The notes: generated by a model not told the origin, from the letters alone. A DNA stretch of 64,000 nt from CADCVQ01 sp038260305 (GCA_038260305.1 JBBSNY010000002.1:152257-216256); one strand, 5' to 3'. Shown: positions 33,764-42,388, numbered from the stretch's first letter. Made by a program: numbers and translations.

Positions 33764-34801
33764 TCACTTCACCGAGGCGAAGTCCGCCTTCAGACGACCG
33801 ATGACGACGCCGGCTGCCAGTCCGGAGCCGGCCTCGTTGAGGTGGATGCCGTCGGGCATCCGCACGATCGTGCTGCGGCCGTTGATCGGCATCGCGGCGC
33901 GGTAGTTGCCGCCGGGCGTGAAGAGCTGCGTCATGTCGAGCACGCGCACCTGTGCGCGGAACGGCGCCGCGGCGGCGACGATCGCCGCGTTGACGGTGCG
34001 CGCGACGCGCTGGCGGGCGCTGCTGCGCGGGTAGGGCAGGGTGAGCCAGTAGACGCGGGCTGCGCCGCCGCGACGGTAGGTCTGCATCATCTTGCGGGCG
34101 CGCGTCGCGTACTGGGCGGCCCACGCCGCCCCGCAACACTGCACCGCTTTCCCGGCGACGCTGAACGGGAAGCCCTCGTTGGCGCCGAGGAAGAAGACGA
34201 TCGCGTCGGGCTTGTCCTTCTTGACCTGCTGGGTCGACAGGCGCCCCCAGTCGACGAGGCCGCTCTTGGAGATGCCCGTGCCGAGGTTGACGTCGCGGAC
34301 CGTGCGCACGCCGTCGGGCGAGAGGCGCCGCGCGAGCTCGACGTCGAGCGGCTGCGCCAGCGAGTCGCCCGTCACGAGCAGCGTCGAGAGCTTCGGGATG
34401 ACGACGGGCTTGTCGCCGACCGAGATGGGGTCGAAGGCGTCCGGCGTGACGGGGGCGACGCCGCTGGCCGAGGCCGCGCCGGCCGCCGCGGCCCCGTTGG
34501 TCGGGAGGTCGTCGAAGCCGCCGGGCCCAGTGAGGGCCTGATCCGGAGACAGCGACGCGGTGAAGCGGTTGACGTCGTCGTCGACGCCGAAGCGGTCGGC
34601 GATCCAGCCGGCGGGGTGTCCCACGGCCAGCACGACCGAGCGCTCGAAGCCCTCGTCCATCTTCTCGCCCTGGTTGCGGATCGACTGGCCCTTGACGACG
34701 AGCAGCAGGGCGATGGCGATGGCGATGACGAGGACACCGTCGCGGGCGCGCAGCGGCCGTCCCGTGGGGCGGTCGAGGATGTACTGGTCTTTGCGCGGCA
34801 T
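33764..34801 (-). CDS. Membrane-anchored SGNH hydrolase (DUF459-like), MBOAT partner
   Basis: Product of 345 residues. An N-terminal membrane helix (GVLVIAIAIALLLVV) anchors an SGNH domain: LLVTGDSLAQ (Ser), FFLGANEGF, CCGAAW and MPDGIHLN (Asp, His). It follows the MBOAT gene by 13 bases on the same strand, the arrangement of AlgI-AlgJ/X and PatA-PatB pairs in which the SGNH protein transfers acyl groups to a polysaccharide. It is a paralogue of the protein at 30011-31207. Confidence 0.85.
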   Translation of the reverse strand: MPRKDQYILDRPTGRPLRARDGVLVIAIAIALLLVVKGQSIRNQGEKMDEGFERSVVLAVGHPAGWIADRFGVDDDVNRFTASLSPDQALTGPGGFDDLPTNGAAAAGAASASGVAPVTPDAFDPISVGDKPVVIPKLSTLLVTGDSLAQPLDVELARRLSPDGVRTVRDVNLGTGISKSGLVDWGRLSTQQVKKDKPDAIVFFLGANEGFPFSVAGKAVQCCGAAWAAQYATRARKMMQTYRRGGAARVYWLTLPYPRSSARQRVARTVNAAIVAAAAPFRAQVRVLDMTQLFTPGGNYRAAMPINGRSTIVRMPDGIHLNEAGSGLAAGVVIGRLKADFASVK

Positions 34802-34814
34802 GGCGGGTACCTCG

Positions 34815-36212
34815 TCAGAACTGGAAGTAGATGAAGGGTGGCACGCCTTGACTTGAGATCGTGGCGGTTACGAACACGATGACGATCGCGAGGCTCGCAC
34901 CGAGCGCCACGGGATGCAGGCTCTCGAAGCGCACGCGCAGGGCGTCCATCGGCTTGGCGGGCGTGAGCTGGAAGACGATGACGAGCAGCGTGACGAGCAC
35001 GACGGGCACGCTCCACAGGGTCGCCGGCCCCCAATGTCCGAGGCGCGAGACGAACTCGCCGGCGAGGTTGAGGTCCGGCGCGCGGAACGGGATCCACGCG
35101 AGCACGACGAGGTGGAAGACGAGCAGCCACTTCGCCCACGCCGGCGGCGACCACTTGACACGTTCTCGGAACACGTTCTCGATGACGAGCGCACCGCCGT
35201 GGATCGTCCCCCAGAGGACGAAGCCCCACGCCGCACCGTGCCACAGCCCGCCGAGCACCATCGTGAGCATGAGGTTGCGCGCAGTCTTGAGCTTGCCGCC
35301 GCGGCTGCCGCCGAGCGGGATGTAGAGGAAGTCGCGCAGGAAGCGCGACAGCGTCATGTGCCAGCGCCGCCAGAACTCGCGGAACGTGCGGGCGCGGTAG
35401 GGACGGTCGAAGTTCTGCGGGAAGACGAAGCCCATCAGCAGCGCGAGCCCGATCGCGATGTCGGTGTAGCCGGAGAAGTCGCAGAAGATCTGCACCGCGT
35501 AGGCGTAGGACGCGAGCAGCACGTCGGGCGCCGAGAACGCCTGCGGGACGCCGAAGACGGGATCGACGACCTGACGGGCGAGGTAGTCGGCGATCGCGAC
35601 CTTCTTGACGAGGCCGATGACGATCAGGCAGACCCCGGCGCCGACCGCGACCGTGCTCGGGTCGCGCGGCTTGGCGAGCTGCGGGATGAACTCGCGCGCC
35701 CGCACGATCGGCCCGGCGACGAGATGTGGGAAGAAGCTGAGGTAGAGGCCGAAGTCGATCGTGCTCGCCGGCTCGATCAGCCGCCGGTAGACGTCGACCG
35801 CGTAGGAGATCGCCTGGAAGGTGATGAAGCTGATGCCGACCGGCAGGGCGATCGCCGCGAGCGGCAGCGGCAACCCGAGCCCGACGTCGTCGAGGACGCT
35901 GTTGATCTCCTCGGCGAAGAAGCCGTAGTACTTGAAGACGCCGAGCGTGCCGAGGTCGAGCACGACCGCCGCAACGACGATCCGCTTGCGCATCCGCTCG
36001 TCGGCGCTGCGCTGCATGAGCTTCGCGGCGCCCTGGTTGCCGACCGTCATGCCGGCCAGCAGCACGCAGAACCATGGGCTCGCCGCGGCATAGAAGACGT
36101 ACGACGACGCGAGGATGAACGGCTTCCACGCCCACTGGCGCTTCATCAACGCCCACGACAGCGCGAGCACGATCGGAAAGAAGATCGCGAACTCGATCGT
36201 CGGAAACACCAT
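34815..36212 (-). CDS. MBOAT-family O-acyltransferase (AlgI/DltB-like)
   Basis: Integral membrane protein of 465 residues with about eleven helices. FKYYGFF, ISFITFQAISYAVDVYR, SFFPHLVAGPIVR, DFSGYTDIAIG, FWRRWHMTLSRFLRDFLYIPLGG and the catalytic His in GLWHGAAWGF are AlgI/PatA signatures. It moves an acyl group across the membrane for attachment to an extracellular glycan. ATG 36212 follows GAGGTG. Operon with the SGNH gene downstream. Confidence 0.95.
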   Translation of the reverse strand: MVFPTIEFAIFFPIVLALSWALMKRQWAWKPFILASSYVFYAAASPWFCVLLAGMTVGNQGAAKLMQRSADERMRKRIVVAAVVLDLGTLGVFKYYGFFAEEINSVLDDVGLGLPLPLAAIALPVGISFITFQAISYAVDVYRRLIEPASTIDFGLYLSFFPHLVAGPIVRAREFIPQLAKPRDPSTVAVGAGVCLIVIGLVKKVAIADYLARQVVDPVFGVPQAFSAPDVLLASYAYAVQIFCDFSGYTDIAIGLALLMGFVFPQNFDRPYRARTFREFWRRWHMTLSRFLRDFLYIPLGGSRGGKLKTARNLMLTMVLGGLWHGAAWGFVLWGTIHGGALVIENVFRERVKWSPPAWAKWLLVFHLVVLAWIPFRAPDLNLAGEFVSRLGHWGPATLWSVPVVLVTLLVIVFQLTPAKPMDALRVRFESLHPVALGASLAIVIVFVTATISSQGVPPFIYFQF

Positions 36213-36298
36213 TACGAAGCACCTCGGCTGTTCAAGCGCGGGAACCTATCTGAGCCGCCGGGGCGACGGGAACGCCGATTTTGCAAGCATGAACCTTC

Positions 36299-36907
36299 GT
36301 GCCGATCCGGACGCCGACAACTGCGCTCGTCGCGCTCGCCTTCGCGTTCGCGCTGACGACGACGGCATCGGCGGCCTGCGGTCCCAAACGCCACGCCGCG
36401 GCCACCAAGCGCGTCGTCGGGGCGACGCGCGCGCCGCTGATCGTCGGCGACTCGGTGCTGCTCGGCGCCGTGCGGCAGGTCGCCGCCGAGGGCTATGAGG
36501 TCGACACGCGCGGCTGCCGGCAGATCGACGAGGGGCTCGGCGTTCTTGCCGCCCGCCGCCGCGACGGCTCGCTGCCGCACCTCGTCGTCCTCGCGCTCGG
36601 GACGAACGGGTCGTTGGGCACCTTCGACGTGCGCAAGGCGATGCGGATCATCGGGCCCGGACGCGTGCTCGGGCTCGTGACACCGCGCGAGCCGCCCGAC
36701 ACGACGGACTCCGGCGCGCACGCGATCCGCGTCGTCGGCAAGCAGTTCCCGCAACGCGTGCGCGTGCTCGACTGGGTGCGCTTCTCGAGCGGCCACCATG
36801 GCTGGTTCGCCGGCGACGGGATCCACCTCGGCCCGTCGGGCGCGGCGGGCCTGGCGCGGCTGCTGCGGGCGGCGCTACCGCTCGCCGTCGCCCCGCTGTG
36901 TCCATGA
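36299..36907 (+). CDS. Small secreted SGNH-type protein, fourth of four
   Basis: Product of 202 residues with a signal peptide (TALVALAFAFALTTTASA). LIVGDSVLLGAV carries the GDS nucleophile motif, VVLALGTNGS the Asn, and GDGIHLGPSGAAG the Asp-His pair. It resembles the C-terminal SGNH domains of OatA-type acetyltransferases. It is divergent from the MBOAT gene, so the shared region could coordinate both. Confidence 0.8.
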   Translation: MPIRTPTTALVALAFAFALTTTASAACGPKRHAAATKRVVGATRAPLIVGDSVLLGAVRQVAAEGYEVDTRGCRQIDEGLGVLAARRRDGSLPHLVVLALGTNGSLGTFDVRKAMRIIGPGRVLGLVTPREPPDTTDSGAHAIRVVGKQFPQRVRVLDWVRFSSGHHGWFAGDGIHLGPSGAAGLARLLRAALPLAVAPLCP

Positions 36908-37016
36908 CGAATCGCTGATCCGACCGAATGTCCAATGCGTATCGGGGGAACATGGACAAGATGGCGCGCGTCCAGTGCACGGCCGGCGCACGCACAGGAC
37001 TACACTCGGAGGCCTG

Positions 37017-37988
37017 ATGGCGCTACCGCCGCTCCAGAACCGGCCCTGCGGAGGTCGCTATGGCGACATCGTGCAGGCGATCGGCAACACGCCGCTCGTC
37101 GAGCTCAAGCGCCTGAGCCCGAAGCCCGGGGTTCGCATCTGGGCCAAGATGGAATCGATGAACCCGACCGGGTCCGTCAAGGATCGCGTCGCGCGGGCGC
37201 TGATCGAGGACGCCGAGGAGAAGGGCCTCATCAAGCCCGGCCAGACGATCCTCGAGCCGACGTCCGGCAACACCGGCATCAGCCTCGCGATGATCTGCTC
37301 GCGCAAGGGCTATCCGCTCAAGGTCGTCATGCCCGACAACGTGACGCCCGAGCGTACGCAGCTCTTGAAGATGTATGGCGCGGAGATCGTCTACAGCCCC
37401 GGCAACCAGGGCTCCAACGGCGCCGTCGCGATGGCGAATGAGATCGCCGCGAGCAGCGACCGGTACTACATGCCCTACCAGTACGGCAACCCGGCGAACC
37501 CGCTCGCGCACTACAACGGCACGTCGCTGGAGATCCTCGAGGAGCTCGACGAGATCACGGCGTTCGTCGCCGGCCTCGGCACGGGCGGCACGCTGATGGG
37601 CAACGGGCGGCGCTTCAAGGAGGAGTTCGGCGACGCCTGCAAGATCGTCGCCGCCGAGCCGATGCAGGGCGAGCCGGTCCAAGGTCTGCGCTCGCTCGAC
37701 GACGGTTTCATCCCGCCGATCATCGATCTCAGCGTGCTCGACCGCAAGATCTTCGTCTCCAACCACGACGCGATCGTGTGGACGCGCAAGCTGCTTGACG
37801 AGGAGGGCATCTTCGCCGGCGTCTCGTCGGGCGCGATCGCCCGCGTCGCCGTACGGATCGCCAACGAGATCGACGAGGGCAACATCGTCTTCATCGTCTG
37901 CGACGACGGCTGGAAGTACCTCTCGTCCGGCCTCTACACGCTGCCGATCGACGAGATCGAGAACATGGACTCCACCATCTGGTGGTGA
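37017..37988 (+). CDS. cysM: O-phosphoserine-type cysteine synthase (CysM)
   Basis: PLP enzyme of 323 residues. K55 in NPTGSVKDR is the cofactor lysine, SGNTGISLA the substrate loop and GLGTGGTLMG the phosphate-binding loop. The protein resembles mycobacterial CysM, which uses CysO-thiocarboxylate and O-phosphoserine, more than O-acetylserine enzymes, and cysO, mec and the CysO-activating enzyme are in the same region. ATG 37017 follows GGAGG; TACACT lies at 37001-37006. Confidence 0.9.
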   Translation: MALPPLQNRPCGGRYGDIVQAIGNTPLVELKRLSPKPGVRIWAKMESMNPTGSVKDRVARALIEDAEEKGLIKPGQTILEPTSGNTGISLAMICSRKGYPLKVVMPDNVTPERTQLLKMYGAEIVYSPGNQGSNGAVAMANEIAASSDRYYMPYQYGNPANPLAHYNGTSLEILEELDEITAFVAGLGTGGTLMGNGRRFKEEFGDACKIVAAEPMQGEPVQGLRSLDDGFIPPIIDLSVLDRKIFVSNHDAIVWTRKLLDEEGIFAGVSSGAIARVAVRIANEIDEGNIVFIVCDDGWKYLSSGLYTLPIDEIENMDSTIWW

Positions 37989-38001
37989 TCCACTAGGCGC
38001 G

Positions 38002-38030
38002 TTGGCGCGCAGTCTGTTCTGATCTTTAGT
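38002..38030 (+). promoter_or_regulatory. Putative promoter of the ferritin-like/Tat operon
   Basis: TTGGCG (38002-38007) and TTTAGT (38025-38030) are separated by 17 bases, and GGAGG precedes the ATG at 38049. The region between cysM and this operon is only 60 bases. Confidence 0.45.
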
Positions 38031-38048
38031 TTTTCACTGGAGGCTGGA

Positions 38049-38639
38049 ATGGACGTAGACGGTTTCCTGCGCGACCCGCTGTCTCGCAGGCGCTTCTTCC
38101 ATATGTCGGGCATCGGATTCACCGGCGGATCGGCGGTCTTCCTCGCCGCCTGCGGGGACGACACGAAGTCGCCGAACGCCACGACGGCGCCCGACGAGTC
38201 CGACCAGGCCGACGTCGAGATCCTCAACTCCGCGCTGGACCTGGAGCTGATGGCCGTCGCTGCCTACAAGGCCGGCGCCGCCCATCTGAGGGGCGACGTC
38301 CTCAAGGCCGGCAAGCTCTTCCTTGAGCAGGAGCAGGAGCACGCCGACGGCCTGTCGAGCGCGATCAGGGACGCCGGCGGGACGCCGAACAAGGCGCGCG
38401 CCTCCTATGACTTCCCGAAGCTCGGCTCCCAGAACGATGTCCTGCGCTTCGCGCTCGACATCGAGAACACCGCGATCGCGGCGTACATCGATGCGCTGCC
38501 CAAGCTCGGCAAGGGCGACCTCCGCGCGACCGCCGCCGCGATCGTCTCCAACGAGGCCGAGCACATCGCCGTCCTGCTCGGCGCGCTCGGCAAGCAGCAG
38601 GTCCCGGATGCCTTCGTCGTCGGAAAGGCCCCCGCATGA
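38049..38639 (+). CDS. Tat-exported ferritin-like lipoprotein
   Basis: Product of 196 residues. The N-terminus has a twin-arginine signal (SRRRFFHMSGIGFTGG) ending in a lipobox (LAAC). The mature protein is a four-helix ferritin-like domain: LELMAVAAYKAG, EQEQEHADGL, LDIENTAIAAYIDAL and NEAEHIAVLLGAL provide the Glu and ExxH ligands of a di-metal site. First gene of an operon with a second ferritin-like protein, a cupredoxin and tatA. Probable envelope metal or oxidant handling. Confidence 0.85.
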   Translation: MDVDGFLRDPLSRRRFFHMSGIGFTGGSAVFLAACGDDTKSPNATTAPDESDQADVEILNSALDLELMAVAAYKAGAAHLRGDVLKAGKLFLEQEQEHADGLSSAIRDAGGTPNKARASYDFPKLGSQNDVLRFALDIENTAIAAYIDALPKLGKGDLRATAAAIVSNEAEHIAVLLGALGKQQVPDAFVVGKAPA

Positions 38640-39265
38640 CCACGCCACGCATCCTGATCGCCGACGGCGACGCCGACACGGCCCAGATCGCCGAGTTCGA
38701 GCGTGATCGCCGCGATCTGCTTCGCAGGGGTCTCGGCCTCGGCGGCGCCGTCATCGCAGCGTCGAGCATCCCGCTGTTGCTGTCGGTCCGCAACGCGTTC
38801 GCGGCGTCCAGCGGCGACGCCGCCATCCTCGAGGGCGCGATCAAGCTCGAGCAGGTCGCCGTCCTCGCCTACGGCAAGGCGATCGACAGCGGCCTCCTGT
38901 CGTCGGGCTTCGAGAAGGTCGCCCGGCGCTTCCGCGACCACGAGCAGGAGCACGCCGACGCGCTCTCCACGGCGCTCACGGACCTCGGCGGATCGCTGCC
39001 GCCGAAGGCGACGGCGGCGGACATCGACGGGGTCGTCAAGGGCCTCGGCGACGTCAAGAGCCAGGGTGACATCGCGAACTTCGCGATCGAGCTCGAGATG
39101 GCCGCGGTCGCCGCCTACTACGACGCGCACCGCAAACTCATCGATGCCAAGCTGCTGCAGACCGGGGCCTCGATCATGGCCAACGAGGCCCAGCACCTCG
39201 TCGTGCTGCGCCAGGCCGTCAAGAAGGACGCGGTCCCGAACGCGTTCGAGACCGGCGCGAAGTGA
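38636..39265 (+). CDS. Second ferritin-like protein, Tat-type signal
   Basis: Product of 209 residues, paralogous to the preceding gene. A twin-arginine segment (DRRDLLRRGLGLGGAVIAASSIPLLL) follows a 20-residue acidic leader. The domain has AIKLEQVAVLAYGKAI, DHEQEHADAL, IELEMAAVAAYYDAH and NEAQHLVVLRQA, again the Glu/ExxH metal set. The ATG overlaps the previous stop (ATGA), so equal expression of the pair is likely. Confidence 0.85.
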   Translation: MTTPRILIADGDADTAQIAEFERDRRDLLRRGLGLGGAVIAASSIPLLLSVRNAFAASSGDAAILEGAIKLEQVAVLAYGKAIDSGLLSSGFEKVARRFRDHEQEHADALSTALTDLGGSLPPKATAADIDGVVKGLGDVKSQGDIANFAIELEMAAVAAYYDAHRKLIDAKLLQTGASIMANEAQHLVVLRQAVKKDAVPNAFETGAK

Positions 39266-39672
39266 TGACGCCCTCGCGCACAGCCGTCGTCGTCCTCGGA
39301 TGCTCCGCGAGCCTGCTCGCGACGGGCTGCGGGAACGGCGGCGACGGCGTCGCGACGACGACGTCGAGCGCGACCCCGGCCGACGCGGCGGGCGCCGCCG
39401 TCAAGACGGCGAGCGTGCAGATCGCGTCCTTCAAGTTCCTGCCGGCGACGGTCACGGTCGCCTCCGGCGGTCGCGTGACCTGGGTCAACCGCGACAAGGC
39501 CCCGCACACCGCACAGAACACCGGCGAGCCGGGGGCGGGCGGGGACGGGGTCTTTGACACCGGACGCCTAACACGCGGACAACATCAGTCCATCACCTTT
39601 TCCAAGCCGGGCACGTATCACTACTACTGCGTCTACCATCGCTTCATGGAAGCGAACGTCATCGTCCGATAA
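39265..39672 (+). CDS. Cupredoxin/plastocyanin-like lipoprotein
   Basis: Product of 135 residues: lipoprotein signal with ATGC lipobox, then a type-1 copper domain. KAPHTAQNTG supplies the first His, and YYCVYHRFM the Cys, second His and Met ligands. The first codons read GTG-ATG; ATG 39265 is taken. With two ferritin-like proteins it suggests a periplasmic electron-transfer or metal-oxidation unit. Confidence 0.85.
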   Translation: MTPSRTAVVVLGCSASLLATGCGNGGDGVATTTSSATPADAAGAAVKTASVQIASFKFLPATVTVASGGRVTWVNRDKAPHTAQNTGEPGAGGDGVFDTGRLTRGQHQSITFSKPGTYHYYCVYHRFMEANVIVR

Positions 39673-39692
39673 CGAAGGAGCTTCGAACCAAC

Positions 39693-39878
39693 ATGCCATT
39701 CAACGTCGGACCCATGGAACTCATCGTCGTGCTGGTCATCGCGCTCGTGGTGCTCGGCCCCAAGAAGCTCCCCGAGGTCGGCAAGTCGCTCGGCAAGGGC
39801 ATGCGCGAGTTCAAGGACTCGATCTCCGGCATGGCCGCCGATGACGATCGCGAGGAGACCAAGAAGCTCAAGGTCTGA
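39693..39878 (+). CDS. tatA: Twin-arginine translocase subunit TatA
   Basis: Product of 61 residues: MELIVVLVIALVVLGPKKLPEVGKSLGKGMREFKDS is the TatA/E helix-hinge-amphipathic-helix signature, followed by a charged tail. GAAGGAG lies 13 bases before the ATG. Position behind genes with twin-arginine signals suggests a dedicated export partner. No tatC is present in the window. Confidence 0.93.
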   Translation: MPFNVGPMELIVVLVIALVVLGPKKLPEVGKSLGKGMREFKDSISGMAADDDREETKKLKV

Positions 39879-39911
39879 TCGCTGGACCGGGCAACGGCTA
39901 GCCTTCCCGGA

Positions 39912-40310
39912 GTGCAGATCGCCCGCCCACTGCTCGACGAGATCGTCGCGCACGCCGTCCGCGACGCGCCGAACGAGTGCTGCGGGGTCGTCGCCACCAG
40001 CGATGGGGCGGCGACGTCCGTGCATGTCATGGAGAACCTCTCCGCCAGCCCGTTTCGCTTCGAGATCGACGGCCTGACGCTCATGCGCCTCATCGACGTG
40101 ATCGAGGGCGCGGGCGACGAGCTCGGCGTGATCTACCACTCGCATACGCGGTCGGCGCCGTATCCGTCGCAGACCGACGTGAACTTCGGCGCGCTGTGGC
40201 CGGGCGTGGAGTGGCTCATCGTCGGGGTCTCGAAGAGCGCCGAGCCGGAGGTGCGCTCGTACTTCATCGAGGGCGGCGCGATCCGTGAGGCCGAGCTCGA
40301 GGTGACGTGA
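39912..40310 (+). CDS. mec: JAMM metalloprotease releasing cysteine from CysO (Mec)
   Basis: Product of 132 residues with the complete JAMM site: E22 (NECCGV), H76 and H78 (YHSHT), S86 and D89 (YPSQTD). In mycobacteria Mec cleaves CysO-cysteine to free cysteine and CysO. GTG 39912 is preceded by TAGCCT seven bases upstream (39899-39904). A zinc-ribbon protein gene overlaps its stop. Confidence 0.92.
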   Translation: MQIARPLLDEIVAHAVRDAPNECCGVVATSDGAATSVHVMENLSASPFRFEIDGLTLMRLIDVIEGAGDELGVIYHSHTRSAPYPSQTDVNFGALWPGVEWLIVGVSKSAEPEVRSYFIEGGAIREAELEVT

Positions 40311-40786
40311 CGGCGGGCGCGCTGGAGTGCCCGAGTTGCGGCGAGCGTCACCCTTCCGACGAGCGCTTCTGCCGCGTCTGCAACATGCCGCTCGTGCTCG
40401 GCGACGCGCAGGAGACGCTGCTCGGGCCGCTCGCCGAGCGCGCGCGCAAGATCAAGCCGCAGTACGCCGAGGGCGCGCTCGTCCGCGTCGTCGGGGCGTC
40501 GAACCAGACCGAGGCCGAGTTCATCCAGGGGATGCTGCTCGAGGAGGGGGTGCCGTCCACGCTGCGGCGCACGATGGGCTTCGACGTGCCCGACATGCTC
40601 GCCGCGGGCCCACGCGACGTGATGGTGCCGGCCTCCGGTCACGCGACGGCGCGCGAGATCCTGCTGCAGGCCGAGATCGTGGGGGAGGTGGCGCCGGGGA
40701 CGCCGCCCGGGCAGGTGCTGCGATTCCTGCTCGTCGCGCTCGTCGTCGTCGCCCTGATCGTCCTGCTCGGGACGACACTGACCTGA
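40307..40786 (+). CDS. Zinc-ribbon membrane protein with DUF2007-like domain
   Basis: Product of 159 residues: zinc ribbon (ECPSCGERHPSDERFCRVCNMPL), a central domain (LVRVVGASNQTEAEFIQGMLLEEGVPSTLRR) typical of DUF2007 putative signal-transducing proteins, and one C-terminal membrane helix. The GTG overlaps the mec stop (GTGA). Function unknown. Confidence 0.75.
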   Translation: MTAGALECPSCGERHPSDERFCRVCNMPLVLGDAQETLLGPLAERARKIKPQYAEGALVRVVGASNQTEAEFIQGMLLEEGVPSTLRRTMGFDVPDMLAAGPRDVMVPASGHATAREILLQAEIVGEVAPGTPPGQVLRFLLVALVVVALIVLLGTTLT

Positions 40787-40814
40787 GCCGGCGGGTCGCG
40801 CCGGCGAGCTCGGG

Positions 40815-41129
40815 TCAGCGCGAGTTGATCGCGAGCGCGTGCAGCCGACGCGTCATCGGCTCGGGGAGGCCCTCGAAGCGCAGCGAGTAGACGTGCGGGC
40901 GCTCCTGGCGGATGACACGGGCGCGCCCGGAGACGCGCATGTCGAGGTTCGGCAGGTCGAATCCGACCGTCTCGTCCTGCGTCAGTGGGCGCGGGCTGCG
41001 CACGCGCATGCCGCGCGGGCCGACGTGCAGCGTCTGGGCGGGGATCGGCGAGCCGATGTGACGTCGCAGCGTGCAGGAGAGCTCGATCTCGGCGCGCGGG
41101 GCGCGGATCTCGGCAGTGGCTACCGTCAT
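40815..41129 (-). CDS. PilZ-domain-like protein
   Basis: Product of 104 residues with RAEIELSCTLRRHIGSPIPAQTLHVGPRGMRVRSPRPL and a beta-barrel continuation (VGFDLPNLDMRVSGRARVIRQE), consistent with a PilZ fold. The classic c-di-GMP RxxxR and DxSxxG motifs are degenerate (VGPRG), so ligand binding is doubtful. GAGG lies six bases before ATG 41129. Convergent with the zinc-ribbon gene. Confidence 0.7.
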   Translation of the reverse strand: MTVATAEIRAPRAEIELSCTLRRHIGSPIPAQTLHVGPRGMRVRSPRPLTQDETVGFDLPNLDMRVSGRARVIRQERPHVYSLRFEGLPEPMTRRLHALAINSR

Positions 41130-41217
41130 GGCGACCTCATCCCCCCTGGTTCGACGAACTCCTAACCCACATTCAGAGTAGCGCCGGATCCGCCCAGCAG
41201 ACCGAGGAGGCATAAAG

Positions 41218-41619
41218 ATGTCGGCAGGAACCAAAGACGATCCTTGGGTGCTCAAGACGCCGCCCGGAACCTCCGAGTACACGATGTATCGCGACGAGGA
41301 GCGCGAGCCGCCGGCGCTCGTCTGCCAGGTCGGCAAGACACAGCTCAGCTACCACCTGTGCTGCGTCGAGGACCTGCACGCGATGCTGCTCGAGCATGGC
41401 GACTGGATCGCGCTCGGCTCAGCGGACGAGCAGAAGCCGGCGAAGGCGGACACAGTCGAGGCCTGGGCACGCTCGCAGTCAAACCCGGTCGACGGCTGGT
41501 ACGGCCTGAAGAAGGGCCTGCGCGGGCGCTTCGGTATGTACGTACCGCCGCTGCTCGAGGAACTCGGGCTCGCGGAGCTCGAGCACAGCGCGCGCAACAA
41601 CCGTATGCGGGCGATCTGA
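41218..41619 (+). CDS. DUF6855 family protein
   Basis: Small soluble protein of 133 residues: KDDPWVLKTPPGTSEYTMYRDE, a core with LVCQVGKTQLSYH, and GWYGLKKGLRGRFGMYVPPLLEELGLAELEH...NNRMRA. I recall this as DUF6855, common in actinobacteria. GAGGAGG precedes the ATG by ten bases, a clear Shine-Dalgarno. Function unknown. Confidence 0.75.
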   Translation: MSAGTKDDPWVLKTPPGTSEYTMYRDEEREPPALVCQVGKTQLSYHLCCVEDLHAMLLEHGDWIALGSADEQKPAKADTVEAWARSQSNPVDGWYGLKKGLRGRFGMYVPPLLEELGLAELEHSARNNRMRAI

Positions 41620-41629
41620 CCCCTTGGGC

Positions 41630-42388
41630 TCAGCGGTCGGCCATCCGCGCGAGGTGCGCCCGCCAGGTGCCCTCGGTGTGGACCACGGCGCGGCCGTCGA
41701 AGGCCTCGAGCAATGCCTGGCGCGCACCGCCCACCGGCAGCGGAGAGCAGGCCAGCGCGACGGCGGCGCGGATGCCCGACTCGCGCACGAGCAGGTCGAG
41801 GACGCTGCCGCCGAGCAGCGTCGCGTCCGCGAAGCGAGGCGGGAACTGCGGGCGGCCGGACGCGCGCAGGCGGCGAGCGATCGCGGGGCCGGCGAGCGCC
41901 GTCTGTCCCGAGAACCACTGCGCGCTGCCGGCCGGAAGCCACGCCCAACGCGCGGCGCTGACCGTGCTGCGGGGGCTCCACGGCGGCGGCAGGTCGGGGT
42001 TGCAGGCCGCGACGACGAGCTGCACGTAGAGCGCGGCCGGGGTCAGCAGCAGCATCTCGCCCGAGCCCTCGACGCTCGCCGCGCGCTCGCGCAGCAGCCG
42101 CGGCGTGAGCACGTGCAGCGTGCCGTCGGCGGCCCAGCCCGCGAGCAGGCGACGCGCGCCAGGCGCCGTCAGGCGACGCGCGATCGGCAGGTACGGCGCC
42201 GCGAAGGCGAGCTCCACATGGCTTGAGTGCAGGACGACGCTGACGTCGGCGGGGAGCGTGGGGAAGACGTTGGCGAGGCGTTCGCGCGTCTGCTCGAGCA
42301 GGTCCAGCACGCCCCGCACGTCCTCGCCTTCGCCCTCGTCGTAGCGGGCGTCGAAGTTCGTCGAGCTCGTCTGCACCCAGGAGGCCAC
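41630..42388 (-). CDS. Conserved protein of unknown function
   Basis: Product of 252 residues beginning ASWVQTSSTNFDARYDEGEGEDVRGVLDLLEQTRERLANVFP, a pattern I associate with actinobacterial gluzincin-like proteins, but no HExxH motif is visible. The middle has WLPAGSAQWFSGQTALAG. GTG 42388 is chosen by comparison with the usual ASWV start; GTG 42376 is possible. No signal peptide. Confidence 0.65.
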   Translation of the reverse strand: MASWVQTSSTNFDARYDEGEGEDVRGVLDLLEQTRERLANVFPTLPADVSVVLHSSHVELAFAAPYLPIARRLTAPGARRLLAGWAADGTLHVLTPRLLRERAASVEGSGEMLLLTPAALYVQLVVAACNPDLPPPWSPRSTVSAARWAWLPAGSAQWFSGQTALAGPAIARRLRASGRPQFPPRFADATLLGGSVLDLLVRESGIRAAVALACSPLPVGGARQALLEAFDGRAVVHTEGTWRAHLARMADR

